Positions 56,169 through 64,000 of a stretch of 64,000 bases of DNA are shown one piece after another. Numbering within the stretch: the stretch's first letter is position 1; every line of letters begins with the position of its first letter. Location: contig JBFLYO010000011.1 in assembly GCA_040756745.1 (NCBI GenBank), positions 1-64,000 on the forward strand, read 5' to 3'. The DNA comes from JBFLYO01 sp040756745. Lineage in GTDB: Bacteria; Bacteroidota; Ignavibacteria; UBA10030; UBA6906. The translations under genes were made by a program, and so were the position numbers. Under the pieces are notes generated by a model. That model ran no database searches and was not told the origin of the DNA. It saw only the letters and a program-made list of their open reading frames with translations.

Positions 56169-57046
56169 GATTCGCGATCATCGCCAATCCGGAAAAGGGG
56201 GGAGTGAAGGAGACTCTGGAGCTGTTGCTGGACCGGCTGGAGCGGTCGGGTATGGATTTCGCAGTGGATGACTCACTCGTGCCGCTGCTGGAGGGTCGTT
56301 CAGGCCTGCGTGCGCCGGGTCGTGTGAGAAGCCGGGAAGCGTGTCTCGACGGTGCCGATATGCTCATCGCATTGGGTGGAGACGGCACAATCCTTCAGGC
56401 GGCGCGCGCCGTCGGAAGGCGTGGTACGCCGATCCTCGGGGTGAATCTCGGAAAGCTTGGATTTCTTGCGGAGGTCGCTCCCGTTGAGCTCGATCAGGCC
56501 CTCGCGGAAATACTTGTCGGGCGTTATGTCGTCGAGGAACGGATGGTGCTTGAGGCACGGTGCGCCGCGATCCCGGGACGGACCATCCATGCGGTGAACG
56601 ATATCGTTGTGGACAAGTCCCGATCCTCCCGTATCATCGACCTGGAGACGTACATCGATGGTGAGTACGCTGTGACCTACCGCGGCGACGGTCTTATTAT
56701 CTCCACGCCAACCGGCTCCACTGCGTATGCCCTGTCGAACGGCGGGCCGATCGTTACACCAGGCAGCAAAGTCATTGGCATCACTCCGATCTCACCGCAC
56801 ACGCTCAGTGGGAGGCCGCTCGTCATTCCCGAGACGAGCGTGGTTCGTGTCATTGCGCGTGCTGAGGCGGCGGAGATCCTCCTTGCTGCAGATGGCCAGG
56901 AGGAAGCCTTCCTTCCGCCACCTGCGGAAATAGCCGTCAGCAGGGCGGATTATCCCGTGCGCATTGTGAAACGGATGGACAGGAGCTACTTCGAACTGCT
57001 CCGTGCAAAACTGCACTGGGGAAAAGACCCCCGTTCGGCTGGGTAG
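56165..57046 (+). CDS. nadK: NAD kinase
   Basis: Phosphorylates NAD+ to NADP+. 293 residues, typical length. Motifs: ALGGDGTILQAARAVG (about 69-84) with the catalytic Asp, HAVNDIVVDKS and STPTGSTAYALSNGGPIVTP. The N-terminal IIANPEKGGVKE is the family's opening. Last gene of the LPS-linked operon, convergent with the following minus-strand pair; a 10-bp gap without terminator separates them. Confidence 0.95.
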   Translation: MRFAIIANPEKGGVKETLELLLDRLERSGMDFAVDDSLVPLLEGRSGLRAPGRVRSREACLDGADMLIALGGDGTILQAARAVGRRGTPILGVNLGKLGFLAEVAPVELDQALAEILVGRYVVEERMVLEARCAAIPGRTIHAVNDIVVDKSRSSRIIDLETYIDGEYAVTYRGDGLIISTPTGSTAYALSNGGPIVTPGSKVIGITPISPHTLSGRPLVIPETSVVRVIARAEAAEILLAADGQEEAFLPPPAEIAVSRADYPVRIVKRMDRSYFELLRAKLHWGKDPRSAG

Positions 57047-57056
57047 CTGCTGACCG

Positions 57057-57464
57057 TCAGTTGTTCTTCGCGCCTTCCGCAATCCAGGTGCGAATGCCGT
57101 TGATCTGATTCTGGTTTAGCGGATTGGATGGCGGCGGCGGCATCCGTTCCCCCACGCGCCCCTCGATCCTGAACACCAGCGTGCTCTCATCTGGCTTCCC
57201 CGCCACGACCACCCCCGGGATGGTGAGGACAGCGTAGCCATATTCCGTCAGCCGAAGCGGGCTCTGATGCGGCCCGTTGTCATGACATCCGCCGAGAGCG
57301 CAGGTCTGATTGAAGAGGATCTGGACGTGGACCGCATAGCTGACATCGCGCGTGGGAAAGACGACGTTGGAGGGGCTGTCGCCGAGTCCCGTGATGTTCT
57401 CATCCTTGCAACTCAGCGCCACGATTGCCGCAACTCCGGCAAGCGCCAGCCCACGCAGCGACAT
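57057..57464 (-). CDS. Cytochrome c-like lipoprotein with CX4CH motif
   Basis: 135 residues. Signal peptide ending ALSC (Cys at 19) suggests a lipoprotein. The heme-type motif is CALGGCH (CX4CH) rather than CXXCH, followed by RLTEYGYAVL, a STLVFRIEG segment, Met in MPPPP and a terminal QINGIRTWIAEGA helix. This layout is that of the small PSCyt-like cytochrome domains. It is common in Ignavibacteria-type genomes, but whether CX4CH is matured by cytochrome c biogenesis is not known to me. The start is directly next to the stop of the DUF4013 gene. Confidence 0.65.
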   Translation of the reverse strand: MSLRGLALAGVAAIVALSCKDENITGLGDSPSNVVFPTRDVSYAVHVQILFNQTCALGGCHDNGPHQSPLRLTEYGYAVLTIPGVVVAGKPDESTLVFRIEGRVGERMPPPPSNPLNQNQINGIRTWIAEGAKNN

Positions 57465-58139
57465 TCAGGCCGGACTCCCTTCTCCTTCTGCAGGAAGCTC
57501 GAGGTAGAGCAGACCATGCATGTACGCCGAGACGAGGTAGGCGTAGAAGATCGAGAAAACAATGCCAATAATGAAGACAACGATCCCGATGGAGGCGAAG
57601 GATTCGATGCCGACGGCGATCAGCGCCACGACGAGCGTATTCTGCCAGTTGCGCCGAAAGTCCCGCAAGACCTTCCCTACATCGAGTGCATCGCCGATGC
57701 GCTCGCGCTCGGCAAACCGGTATGCGATGATCGGCGTAAGTGCGGTCAGCATGAGACTGTACGGAATAATCAACAGGGTGAAGGCGAACAGATAGACAGT
57801 CGCAAAGATGCCGACGACATCAGGAGCGTCGGAGAGTTCGCTCGCGACCGCGAGGCCGATGATCGGGATGAGAAGGACAAAGACCGGGAGGAGGTAAACG
57901 ATGTAGACTAGACAGTATTTGAAGCCGATGACGAATTTTATGCCGACATCCTTCCAGTCGGGGAGCGGCCGTTCTTCTCTGCGCATGACGCGCTGCGTGA
58001 CTTGAATGAGGTAGCCGACGATGATCGGGATGCCGATACCGATCAGGCACAGGACAATAAAGATTCCCGCAATGAGGAATTTCGCTATCCAGGCGGGGTC
58101 TTTGAAGGGGGAGCTGAACGCCTTGCCGAGGTCTTTCAT
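57465..58139 (-). CDS. DUF4013-family membrane protein
   Basis: 224 residues with four to five membrane segments (about 20-45, 72-100, 110-140, 165-215). The opening AFSSPFKDPAWIAKFLIAG, GYLIQVTQRVMRREERPLPDW and later DVGKVLRDFRRNW fit DUF4013, of unknown function. First gene of a two-gene unit with the cytochrome-like lipoprotein; a good promoter lies 43-71 bp upstream. Confidence 0.8.
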   Translation of the reverse strand: MKDLGKAFSSPFKDPAWIAKFLIAGIFIVLCLIGIGIPIIVGYLIQVTQRVMRREERPLPDWKDVGIKFVIGFKYCLVYIVYLLPVFVLLIPIIGLAVASELSDAPDVVGIFATVYLFAFTLLIIPYSLMLTALTPIIAYRFAERERIGDALDVGKVLRDFRRNWQNTLVVALIAVGIESFASIGIVVFIIGIVFSIFYAYLVSAYMHGLLYLELPAEGEGSPA

Positions 58140-58181
58140 AGGTCGGGGTTCTCTCGTGACGGGAATGGGGGTGGTACTTCA

Positions 58182-58210
58182 AACATAGCGATCGCGGGCC
58201 GCAGATTCAA
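58182..58210 (-). promoter_or_regulatory. Promoter of the DUF4013/cytochrome unit
   Basis: Minus strand TTGAAT and TATGTT separated by 17 bases; TATGTTTG also matches the Bacteroidota TAnnTTTG motif. RNA would start near 58175, a leader of about 36 bases. Confidence 0.65.
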
Positions 58211-58223
58211 GGAAGCTGTCAAA

Positions 58224-58252
58224 TTGACTTTCCTGCAAAGTATATCTATATT
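58224..58252 (+). promoter_or_regulatory. Promoter of tRNA-Ala
   Basis: TTGACT and TATATT separated by 17 bases, near the sigma-70 consensus, followed by GAGCCT as at the tRNA-Arg promoter. RNA would start near 58259, 53 bases before the tRNA. Confidence 0.75.
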
Positions 58253-58311
58253 GAGCCTCATCGAAGCCGATCCCCCGGTGTCCATTGTCGATCGTCCATC
58301 GTCAATCGGTT

Positions 58312-58384
58312 GGGGCTGTAGCTCAGCTGGGAGAGCGCGTGAATGGCATTCACGAGGTCAGGGGTTCGATCCCCCTCAGCTCCA
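58312..58384 (+). tRNA. tRNA-Ala (anticodon GGC)
   Basis: Cloverleaf: acceptor GGGGCTG with CAGCTCC (one G-T pair), D stem GCTC/GAGC, anticodon stem CGTGA/TCACG with loop ATGGCAT (anticodon 58345-58347), T arm AGGGG/CCCCT with loop TTCGATC. Discriminator A; CCA not encoded. Reads GCC and GCT codons. Confidence 0.95.
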
Positions 58385-58385
58385 C

Positions 58386-58420
58386 AAAAGCCTTCCACAC
58401 GAGGGGAAGGCTTTTCCGTT
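58386..58420 (+). terminator. Terminator of tRNA-Ala
   Basis: A perfect 11-bp stem, AAAAGCCTTCC with GGAAGGCTTTT, and an 8-base loop starting one base after the discriminator. The T run is inside the right arm; the left arm's A run means it can also work for the convergent minus-strand gene ending at 58468. Confidence 0.85.
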
Positions 58421-58467
58421 TGCTGCCCTCAGCACGACTCTCCCCTGTGTAAGTTGCTCCGTGCCGC

Positions 58468-59730
58468 CTAACGCACCAGCACCGCTCTTCTTGTCTGCGT
58501 CCGCGTCCCGGACGAAAGTTGATAGAAGTAGATCCCGCTCGCTAGGCCGCTTCCATCGAACTGGACTTCATGGTCGCCGGCATCTTCGTATCTCCTCAGA
58601 ATCTCTGCAACCTGTTGACCCAGAGTGTTGTAGAGGAAGAGTGAGACCTGAGAAGCGGCCGGAAGTCTGTAGCGGATGGTCGTCTTTGGGTTGAAAGGGT
58701 TTGGGTAGTTCTGTTCGAGCGTCAATGCCGCCGGACCGGCAGTTCCCGGATCGGGGCTAGGAGCATTCATCTCGGCGATCGGACGCCTCCAGATGCCGCT
58801 CCCGTACGTGCCGGCAATGAGGTAGGTGCCATCGGTAATGATTGCGTACACCGATACCTCCGGAAGCCCTGCATTCACCGTTGTCCAACTTATCCCGAAG
58901 TTGCTGGTGAGCAGCACTCCCGTGAGCCATGACCCGATGAACAGTCGTGTGCCGTGGGCTGCGAGCGCGAAGACCGTCTTGTCTTTAAGGACTGCATTGA
59001 GCGGGGGCGAGTCTCTGGAGAGAGAGATGTTGACAGGGTACCAGGCAAGACCTGCATTGTCGGAGATAAAAAGCCCGCCGTACGTCCCCGCGAAGAGGTA
59101 GGTCCCGCAGGCGGCGAAGGACTGGACGTTCGGATTCGAAAGGCCGCTGCTTGCGGAGGTCCATCCCGCGCCGGGATTTCGGGTGAAGAATGCCCCGGCC
59201 CCCAGCGTCCCGGCGAAGAGAATTGAATCGATGCACGCGAGCACTCTGACGGTCGATCCGGTGATTCCTTTGCTGCTCAGCTCCCAGAGCCTGCCCCTGT
59301 CGTCGGATTCAAAAACACCGTTCACCGTTCCCGCGTAGAACACTGTGTCACGGACTGCAAGGGAATAGATATGCAGATCGCTGAGGCCGTCGCTGGCTGC
59401 GACCCAGCTCTCGCCTTCGTTGGACGACAGGAAGACACCGGAACCGTACGTCCCGGCAAGAAGACAGCCACTGCCGGCGGCCAACGAAGCGATCGTCCGG
59501 CTCCCAAGTCCGTTGTTGATGGGAGTCCATGTTGCCCCGGAATCGACAGACCGGAACACCCCCTGATCAGGAGTCCCTGCATAGAGAGCCGTGGCGCTTC
59601 GGGCAAGACAGCTAATGGAACCCATCTCCAGCCCCGTCCCCTGGGTCCATTGACCACGGCCAATGTGCGGCGCCCAGGGGAGCAGGAGAACACCCAGCAT
59701 GGCCCACGACGTTGTGCCGGATTTTCCCAT
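58468..59730 (-). CDS. T9SS-exported beta-propeller (BNR/Ycf48-like) protein
   Basis: 420 residues from the ATG at 59730, with signal peptide (LGVLLLPWAPHIGRG). Seven to eight repeats of about 40 residues carry BNR-type motifs such as FRSVDSGATWTPIN, FLSSNEGESWVAAS, FESDDRGRLWELSS and LLTSNFGISWTTVN, predicting a beta-propeller. The C-terminus is a T9SS type A sorting domain (EQNYPNPFNPKTTIRYRLP, GIYFYQLSSG). No catalytic residues recognised; a surface protein of unknown ligand. A TTG at 59748 is an alternative start. Confidence 0.8.
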   Translation of the reverse strand: MGKSGTTSWAMLGVLLLPWAPHIGRGQWTQGTGLEMGSISCLARSATALYAGTPDQGVFRSVDSGATWTPINNGLGSRTIASLAAGSGCLLAGTYGSGVFLSSNEGESWVAASDGLSDLHIYSLAVRDTVFYAGTVNGVFESDDRGRLWELSSKGITGSTVRVLACIDSILFAGTLGAGAFFTRNPGAGWTSASSGLSNPNVQSFAACGTYLFAGTYGGLFISDNAGLAWYPVNISLSRDSPPLNAVLKDKTVFALAAHGTRLFIGSWLTGVLLTSNFGISWTTVNAGLPEVSVYAIITDGTYLIAGTYGSGIWRRPIAEMNAPSPDPGTAGPAALTLEQNYPNPFNPKTTIRYRLPAASQVSLFLYNTLGQQVAEILRRYEDAGDHEVQFDGSGLASGIYFYQLSSGTRTQTRRAVLVR

Positions 59731-59875
59731 CGAGAACGTGGAGGTCAATTCAGATGTTAACCGAATTCGTTGCTTAAACCCGCCGGCTCGGGCCGCGGCT
59801 GTTCCTCACAGCGTTGTCGCCCTCGATGAGGGACGAAGACCCTTCCACCGTGTCTTGGTCGAGCCGTATGTCACC

Positions 59876-59904
59876 AATATATGCGGAATGCAGCCAGCAG
59901 TCAA
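59876..59904 (-). promoter_or_regulatory. Promoter of the beta-propeller gene
   Basis: Minus strand TTGACT and TATATT separated by 17 bases, identical hexamers to the tRNA-Ala promoter. The leader would be about 140 bases. The 340-bp gap between the divergent genes contains only this and the ABC-exporter promoter as far as I can see. Confidence 0.7.
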
Positions 59905-60003
59905 CAAGGCTACCCAATGGAGCAATAAGGCAAAACTCCAGGAATGACGGGGGCGCAATTCCCTCTGTTGTGCCGGAGGGCACCCTGGGAGCGGTGATCG
60001 CAG

Positions 60004-60032
60004 TTGCGTTTCAGCTCGCGGGAAGTTATTAT
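60004..60032 (+). promoter_or_regulatory. Promoter of the ABC exporter
   Basis: TTGCGT and TATTAT separated by 17 bases. RNA would start near 60039, a leader of about 32 bases before the ATG at 60071. Confidence 0.6.
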
Positions 60033-60070
60033 GCTACGAACTCCCGCAGTTCCGGTCACTGTTCATTGCC

Positions 60071-61867
60071 ATGCAACTCCTCCTCACGTACCTGCGGCGC
60101 TACTGGAAGCTGGTCGCACTCGCGCTCGTCCTTGCGGCCATCAACCAAATCTTCTCCCTTCTCGACCCGCTGATCTTCCGCCACGTGATCGACGAGTACG
60201 CGACCCGCTATCGTGAGTACTCCACGGAGCAGTTCTTCCGCGGCGTCAGCCTCCTTCTTGCTGCGGCGGTCGGCGTGGCATTCGTCTCCCGCGTTGCCAA
60301 GAATTTCCAGGACTACTTCATCAACGTCATCACTCAGCGCCTCGGAGCGGAGCTCTACTCCGACGGACTCCGCCACTCCCTGGAGCTTCCCTATGCAGTC
60401 TTTGAGGACCAGCGGAGCGGGGAGACCCTGGGCAAACTCCAGAAGGTCCGCTCCGATGTTGAACGCCTGATCGCCGCTTCCATCAACATTCTCTTCACGA
60501 CGATCGTCGGGGTTCTCTTCGTCATGATCTACGCGTTCACCGTCCACTGGCTGATCGCGCCCGTCTTTTTTGCTACCGTCCCGCTGCTCGGCTTCCTCGG
60601 CAGCGTTCTGAGCCGGAAGATCAAGACCATCCAGAAGGTGATCGTTGCCGAAACCACCGCGCTGGCCGGATCTACGACCGAATCGCTGCGAAACATCGAG
60701 CTGGTCAAGAGTCTGGGTCTCGCCGGACAAGAGATCCAGCGCCTCAACGCCACGACCGCGAAGATCCTGAAGCTCGAACTGAAGAAGGTGCGTTACCTGC
60801 GCAGTCTCAGCTTCATCCAGGGCACCTCGGTGAATTTCCTCCGGACGAGCATCCTCTTTCTGATGCTGTACCTTATCTTCGCACAGCAGATCACGGTCGG
60901 ACAGTTTTTCTCTCTCTTCATCTACTCGTTCTTTATCTTCGGCCCACTCCAGGAGCTTGGGAACATCATTAATATCTACCGTGAGGCAGAGGTATCGCTG
61001 AAGAACTTTCAGGACATCCTGAACACGCCGAAAGAGCCGAGCCCCGCCTCGCCGAAGCTCCTCGGGCCGTTGGAGCACTTCGCATTCGAACACGTGTCGT
61101 TCCAGCATCAATCTGCGTCGACCCGTGCCCTGACGGACATCAGCTTCACGGCACGCGTGGGTGACACCATTGCATTCGTCGGTCCCTCCGGCGCCGGGAA
61201 GACCACGTTGGTCAAGCTGCTGGTCGGGCTCTACCGGCCGGGTGAGGGCCGCGTCCTGTACAACGGCATTCCGTCGACGGAGATCGACCTCAACGGCTTC
61301 CGCGAACGGATCGGATTTGTCACTCAGGACACGCAGCTGTTCGCCGGGACAATCAGGGACAACCTGCTGTTCGTGAACCCGCGCGCGACCGACGACGAAT
61401 GCATGGATGTTCTGGAAAAGGCTGCCTGTCAGAGCCTCCTCGCGCGGGCCGACAAGGGGCTTGATACGACCATCGGCGAGGGAGGAGTAAAAGTGTCGGG
61501 AGGAGAAAAGCAGCGCCTCTCCATTGCGCGTGCCCTGCTCCGTTCCCCCAGCCTCCTGGTGTTCGATGAGGCGACGTCGTCGCTTGACTCGCTCACGGAA
61601 GAAGAGATCAGCCAGACGATCAGGGATGTTTCTGTCACGACAAGCCACGTGACGATTCTCATCGCCCACCGCCTCTCCACAGTCATGCACGCAGACATTA
61701 TCCACGTTCTCGAACAGGGGAGGATTGTCGAGTCGGGACGGCATGATGCTCTGGTGCGTCTCAACGGCCTCTACTATGCAATGTGGCGCCAGCAGATAGG
61801 AGAAGACCACGCCAGGTCGCCCCGCATCGCATTGCTCGGCGCCAACGCCGCGGCATCAGGCACTTGA
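60071..61867 (+). CDS. ABC exporter half-transporter (membrane plus ATPase)
   Basis: 598 residues. Six membrane segments (about 15-310), then an ATPase domain: Walker [11 protein letters not shown] loop [11 protein letters not shown], signature [15 protein letters not shown], Walker [13 protein letters not shown] and switch LIAHRLSTV. It resembles multidrug/lipid exporters; no peptidase domain or linked substrate gene points to a specific cargo. Distinct from the MsbA-like exporter at 52039. The ATG at 60071 fits the upstream promoter, although no strong ribosome site is seen. Confidence 0.85.
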   Translation: MQLLLTYLRRYWKLVALALVLAAINQIFSLLDPLIFRHVIDEYATRYREYSTEQFFRGVSLLLAAAVGVAFVSRVAKNFQDYFINVITQRLGAELYSDGLRHSLELPYAVFEDQRSGETLGKLQKVRSDVERLIAASINILFTTIVGVLFVMIYAFTVHWLIAPVFFATVPLLGFLGSVLSRKIKTIQKVIVAETTALAGSTTESLRNIELVKSLGLAGQEIQRLNATTAKILKLELKKVRYLRSLSFIQGTSVNFLRTSILFLMLYLIFAQQITVGQFFSLFIYSFFIFGPLQELGNIINIYREAEVSLKNFQDILNTPKEPSPASPKLLGPLEHFAFEHVSFQHQSASTRALTDISFTARVGDTIAFVGPSGAGKTTLVKLLVGLYRPGEGRVLYNGIPSTEIDLNGFRERIGFVTQDTQLFAGTIRDNLLFVNPRATDDECMDVLEKAACQSLLARADKGLDTTIGEGGVKVSGGEKQRLSIARALLRSPSLLVFDEATSSLDSLTEEEISQTIRDVSVTTSHVTILIAHRLSTVMHADIIHVLEQGRIVESGRHDALVRLNGLYYAMWRQQIGEDHARSPRIALLGANAAASGT

Positions 61868-61923
61868 GGTGCAGCAGGACGCTGACCGCCGGAGTATGGT
61901 CCAGTGGCGGAGGTTCCCGAATC

Positions 61924-64000
61924 ATGAATGATACATCCCCGCGGCGTCGACCCAACCGACTGATCCATGAAAGCAGTCCGTACCTGCTGCAGCACGCCTA
62001 TAATCCCGTTGACTGGTACCCATGGGGTGAAGAAGCCCACCGGCATGCGCGGGATGCGCGGAAGCCGATCTTCCTCTCCATAGGGTATTCCACCTGCCAC
62101 TGGTGCCACGTGATGGAGCGCGAATCGTTCGAAGACGACGGCATCGCTGCGCTCCTGAATCAGTATTTCATACCCATCAAAGTGGATCGCGAAGAGCGCC
62201 CGGACATCGACAGGATCTACATGACCGCCCTGCAAGCGATGGGACGGAATGGCGGCTGGCCGCTTTCGATGTTCCTGACGCCGGATCTGAAGCCCTTCTA
62301 TGGGGGAACGTATTTCCCTCCGCGCTCGGCCCGCGGTCGGGCCGGTTTCCCCGACGTCTTGCGCCGGATCCACGAAATCTGGGAACAGCAGCGGGGTAAG
62401 GTCGAGGAAGCAACCCGCAGCATCACCGGGTTCCTGGAGGAGATCGCCGGTGCGGGGACTTCGGTTGGATCGCTCGACCGTGGAATTGTCGACCGCTGTT
62501 TCCATCAACTTGCCGCCACGTACGATGCGGCATGCGGTGGTTTCGGTGGCGGGCCGAAATTCCCGCGACCGGTGGTGCTCGACTTTCTTTTCAGGTATCA
62601 TGCGGCCACGTCGAACACGGAAGCGAGGGACATTGCGCTCGATACACTGAGGCGCATGGCGGCGGGGGGAATCCATGATCACATCGGGGGCGGTTTTCAT
62701 CGGTATGCCGTCGATCCCGCCTGGCGCGTCCCGCATTTTGAAAAGATGCTCTACGATCAGGCGCAACTGGTCCAGGCATTCCTGGATGCATATCTTCTCA
62801 CCCATGACCCGTCCTTTGCCGCCGTCGCGAGGTCGACGTTGGACTACGTGGCTGAGGAAATGACGAGCCCGGAAGGAGGATTTCTTACAGCCGAGGATGC
62901 CGACAGTCCGCGGCCGGAGAATCCTGAGGAGAGCGGCGAGGGGGAGTTCTACGTTTGGACCAGGAAGGAAATCGAGTCGGCGCTCGGACAGGACGCTGAC
63001 CTGTTCTGTTTCCATTTCGGCGTCGAAGCCGAGGGCAACATGTCGGTGGATCCTCAGCATGAGTTCACTGGGAAGAACATCCTGTACGAGCCACATCCTC
63101 TTGCCGCGACCGCACAGAGGTTTCGTATCACTGAGGAGGAGGCGGCTCGCAGGATCGGCGCGATGCGCAGGAAACTCCGAGCTGTGCGCGCATTGCGTCC
63201 GCGGCCGCTGCGCGACGACAAGATACTGACGTCATGGAACGGTCTGATGATCGGTGCCTTCGCGCGCGGAGGGCGGGTGTTGCATGAGGAAAGATACGGT
63301 CGAGCTGCGCTGAATGCGGCGGCGTTCGTTGTCGGATCACTTGACGACGCCAAGCAGGGAGAGCTGAAGAGAAGGTACAGGGGAGGTGCATCAGGACTCG
63401 AAGCCGGACTTGAGGATTATGTCTTGCTTGTTGCCGGACTCCTCGAACTCTACGAGGCGTCGGGAAATGGGCGCTGGCTCAAACACGCTGTTGAGCTGAC
63501 GGAGCGACAGATCGATCTGTTTGCCGACGCAGAACGCGGGGGCTTCTACGAAACGTCCGGGAAGGATGCGTCTGTCATAGTGCGGATGAAGGAACAATAT
63601 GACGGAGAGAAGCCGTCAGCCAACTCGATTGCTGCGATGAATTTGATACGCCTCGCAAGGATGATTGATCGCCCGGCCTGGGAAGAAGTGGCGGTGAAAA
63701 CCGTCAATCAGTGGGCTGACATTGCGGCACGGCAACCCCTCATCATGCCGGGGATGCTGTCCGACTTCCTCCGGCTCTCATCGCCACCGCAGCAGGTTGT
63801 GATCGCAGGTCCGGGCGGGGAGCACGGTGTCGAAGAGATGGTCGATGTGGTCAATGCCCTCTACCTCCCGAACATGGTGGTCCTTCGCACGGGTGGCGTC
63901 GAAGGCGAAGATACCCTCCGGGTACTCAGTCCGTTCCACGGATCACTCCAGGAAGAAGGAGGCAAGCCGACTGCATATGTGTGCAGGGGATTTGTGTGCG
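61924..64000 (+). CDS. DUF255 thioredoxin-domain protein (YyaL family), 3'-truncated
   Basis: 692 codons are visible; the frame runs off the window and probably lacks only about ten residues, since the family ends shortly after the YVCRGFVC motif seen here. A GGAGG ten bases before the ATG supports the start. The N-terminal thioredoxin-like domain begins [20 protein letters not shown] and has CHWCHVM (about 59-65), with a [15 protein letters not shown] block. The rest is an (alpha/alpha)6-type barrel ([36 protein letters not shown]) similar to N-acylglucosamine epimerases. Function of the bacterial family is not established. Starts 57 bp after the ABC exporter, probably co-transcribed. Confidence 0.9.
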   Translation, partial: MNDTSPRRRPNRLIHESSPYLLQHAYNPVDWYPWGEEAHRHARDARKPIFLSIGYSTCHWCHVMERESFEDDGIAALLNQYFIPIKVDREERPDIDRIYMTALQAMGRNGGWPLSMFLTPDLKPFYGGTYFPPRSARGRAGFPDVLRRIHEIWEQQRGKVEEATRSITGFLEEIAGAGTSVGSLDRGIVDRCFHQLAATYDAACGGFGGGPKFPRPVVLDFLFRYHAATSNTEARDIALDTLRRMAAGGIHDHIGGGFHRYAVDPAWRVPHFEKMLYDQAQLVQAFLDAYLLTHDPSFAAVARSTLDYVAEEMTSPEGGFLTAEDADSPRPENPEESGEGEFYVWTRKEIESALGQDADLFCFHFGVEAEGNMSVDPQHEFTGKNILYEPHPLAATAQRFRITEEEAARRIGAMRRKLRAVRALRPRPLRDDKILTSWNGLMIGAFARGGRVLHEERYGRAALNAAAFVVGSLDDAKQGELKRRYRGGASGLEAGLEDYVLLVAGLLELYEASGNGRWLKHAVELTERQIDLFADAERGGFYETSGKDASVIVRMKEQYDGEKPSANSIAAMNLIRLARMIDRPAWEEVAVKTVNQWADIAARQPLIMPGMLSDFLRLSSPPQQVVIAGPGGEHGVEEMVDVVNALYLPNMVVLRTGGVEGEDTLRVLSPFHGSLQEEGGKPTAYVCRGFVC

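Noticed and set aside
59749..60070. A small gene between the beta-propeller and ABC exporter genes
   Set aside because: Short frames here have no ribosome site or recognisable domain; the region is explained by two divergent promoters and their leaders.
60056..61810. 584-codon minus-strand frame opposite the ABC exporter
   Set aside because: The plus strand carries complete ABC motifs; the minus frame is a composition-driven shadow.

Overview
The window is GC-rich, almost fully coding, and comes from a member of the Bacteroidota/Chlorobi/Ignavibacteria group. The evidence is three secreted proteins ending in the N-Y-P-N-P-F-N-P type IX secretion (T9SS) sorting domain, a PorV/PorQ-type outer-membrane protein, a GWxTD-family protein, and LPS genes of a diderm. 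No phage, CRISPR array or insertion sequence is visible. Most start codons sit in ATGA-type overlaps. Intergenic regions repeatedly carry a TTGnnn-N17-TAnnnT promoter, eleven of which I could place by eye.

Layout. 1-6.7 kb: a large surface protein (5' end missing), a PorV-like protein and a T9SS-exported protein made of repeated starch-binding-like modules. 6.7-10.8 kb (minus): two paralogous membrane-anchored SGNH-hydrolase/TPR proteins. 11-24.1 kb: an alpha-glucan operon with a T9SS-exported GH13 amylase, an exported GH57 enzyme, a cytoplasmic Thermotoga-type GH13 maltosyltransferase homologue, two SLC45-type sugar symporters and a MalEFG-type ABC importer with no ATPase gene. 24.1-29.3 kb (minus): a short-chain dehydrogenase, a 1387-residue fusion of starch-binding module, esterase, glycogen debranching enzyme and glucodextranase-type C-terminal module, and a small membrane protein.

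29.4-40.6 kb (plus): response regulator, YjbQ, GWxTD protein, LpxL-type acyltransferase, GT9 glycosyltransferase, TsaC, a PIG-L deacetylase with extra domains, and an iron-type ABC importer. 40.7-47.7 kb: tRNA-Arg(CCG), a TPR protein, a MATE exporter, and a partner-switching module (RsbU-like phosphatase, STAS antagonist, HATPase kinase, second RsbU-like phosphatase). 47.7-57 kb: a tyrosine-recombinase homologue that has lost active-site residues, LeuRS, then an LPS/O-antigen block (GT2, MsbA-like, O-antigen ligase, GT2), a DUF1844 protein and NAD kinase. 57-64 kb: a minus-strand pair (CX4CH cytochrome-like lipoprotein, DUF4013 protein), tRNA-Ala(GGC), a T9SS beta-propeller protein, an ABC exporter and a DUF255 thioredoxin-domain protein cut by the window end.

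The genes suggest a saprophyte or biofilm organism specialised in alpha-glucans. Polymers would be bound and cut at the surface, debranched and de-esterified in the periplasm, imported by up to three transporters, and reshuffled in the cytoplasm. No single locus is clearly a new defence or mobile system. The most unusual items are the debranching/esterase fusion, the inactive-looking recombinase with its own promoter ahead of leuS, and promoters placed so close to start codons that leaderless mRNAs are predicted.
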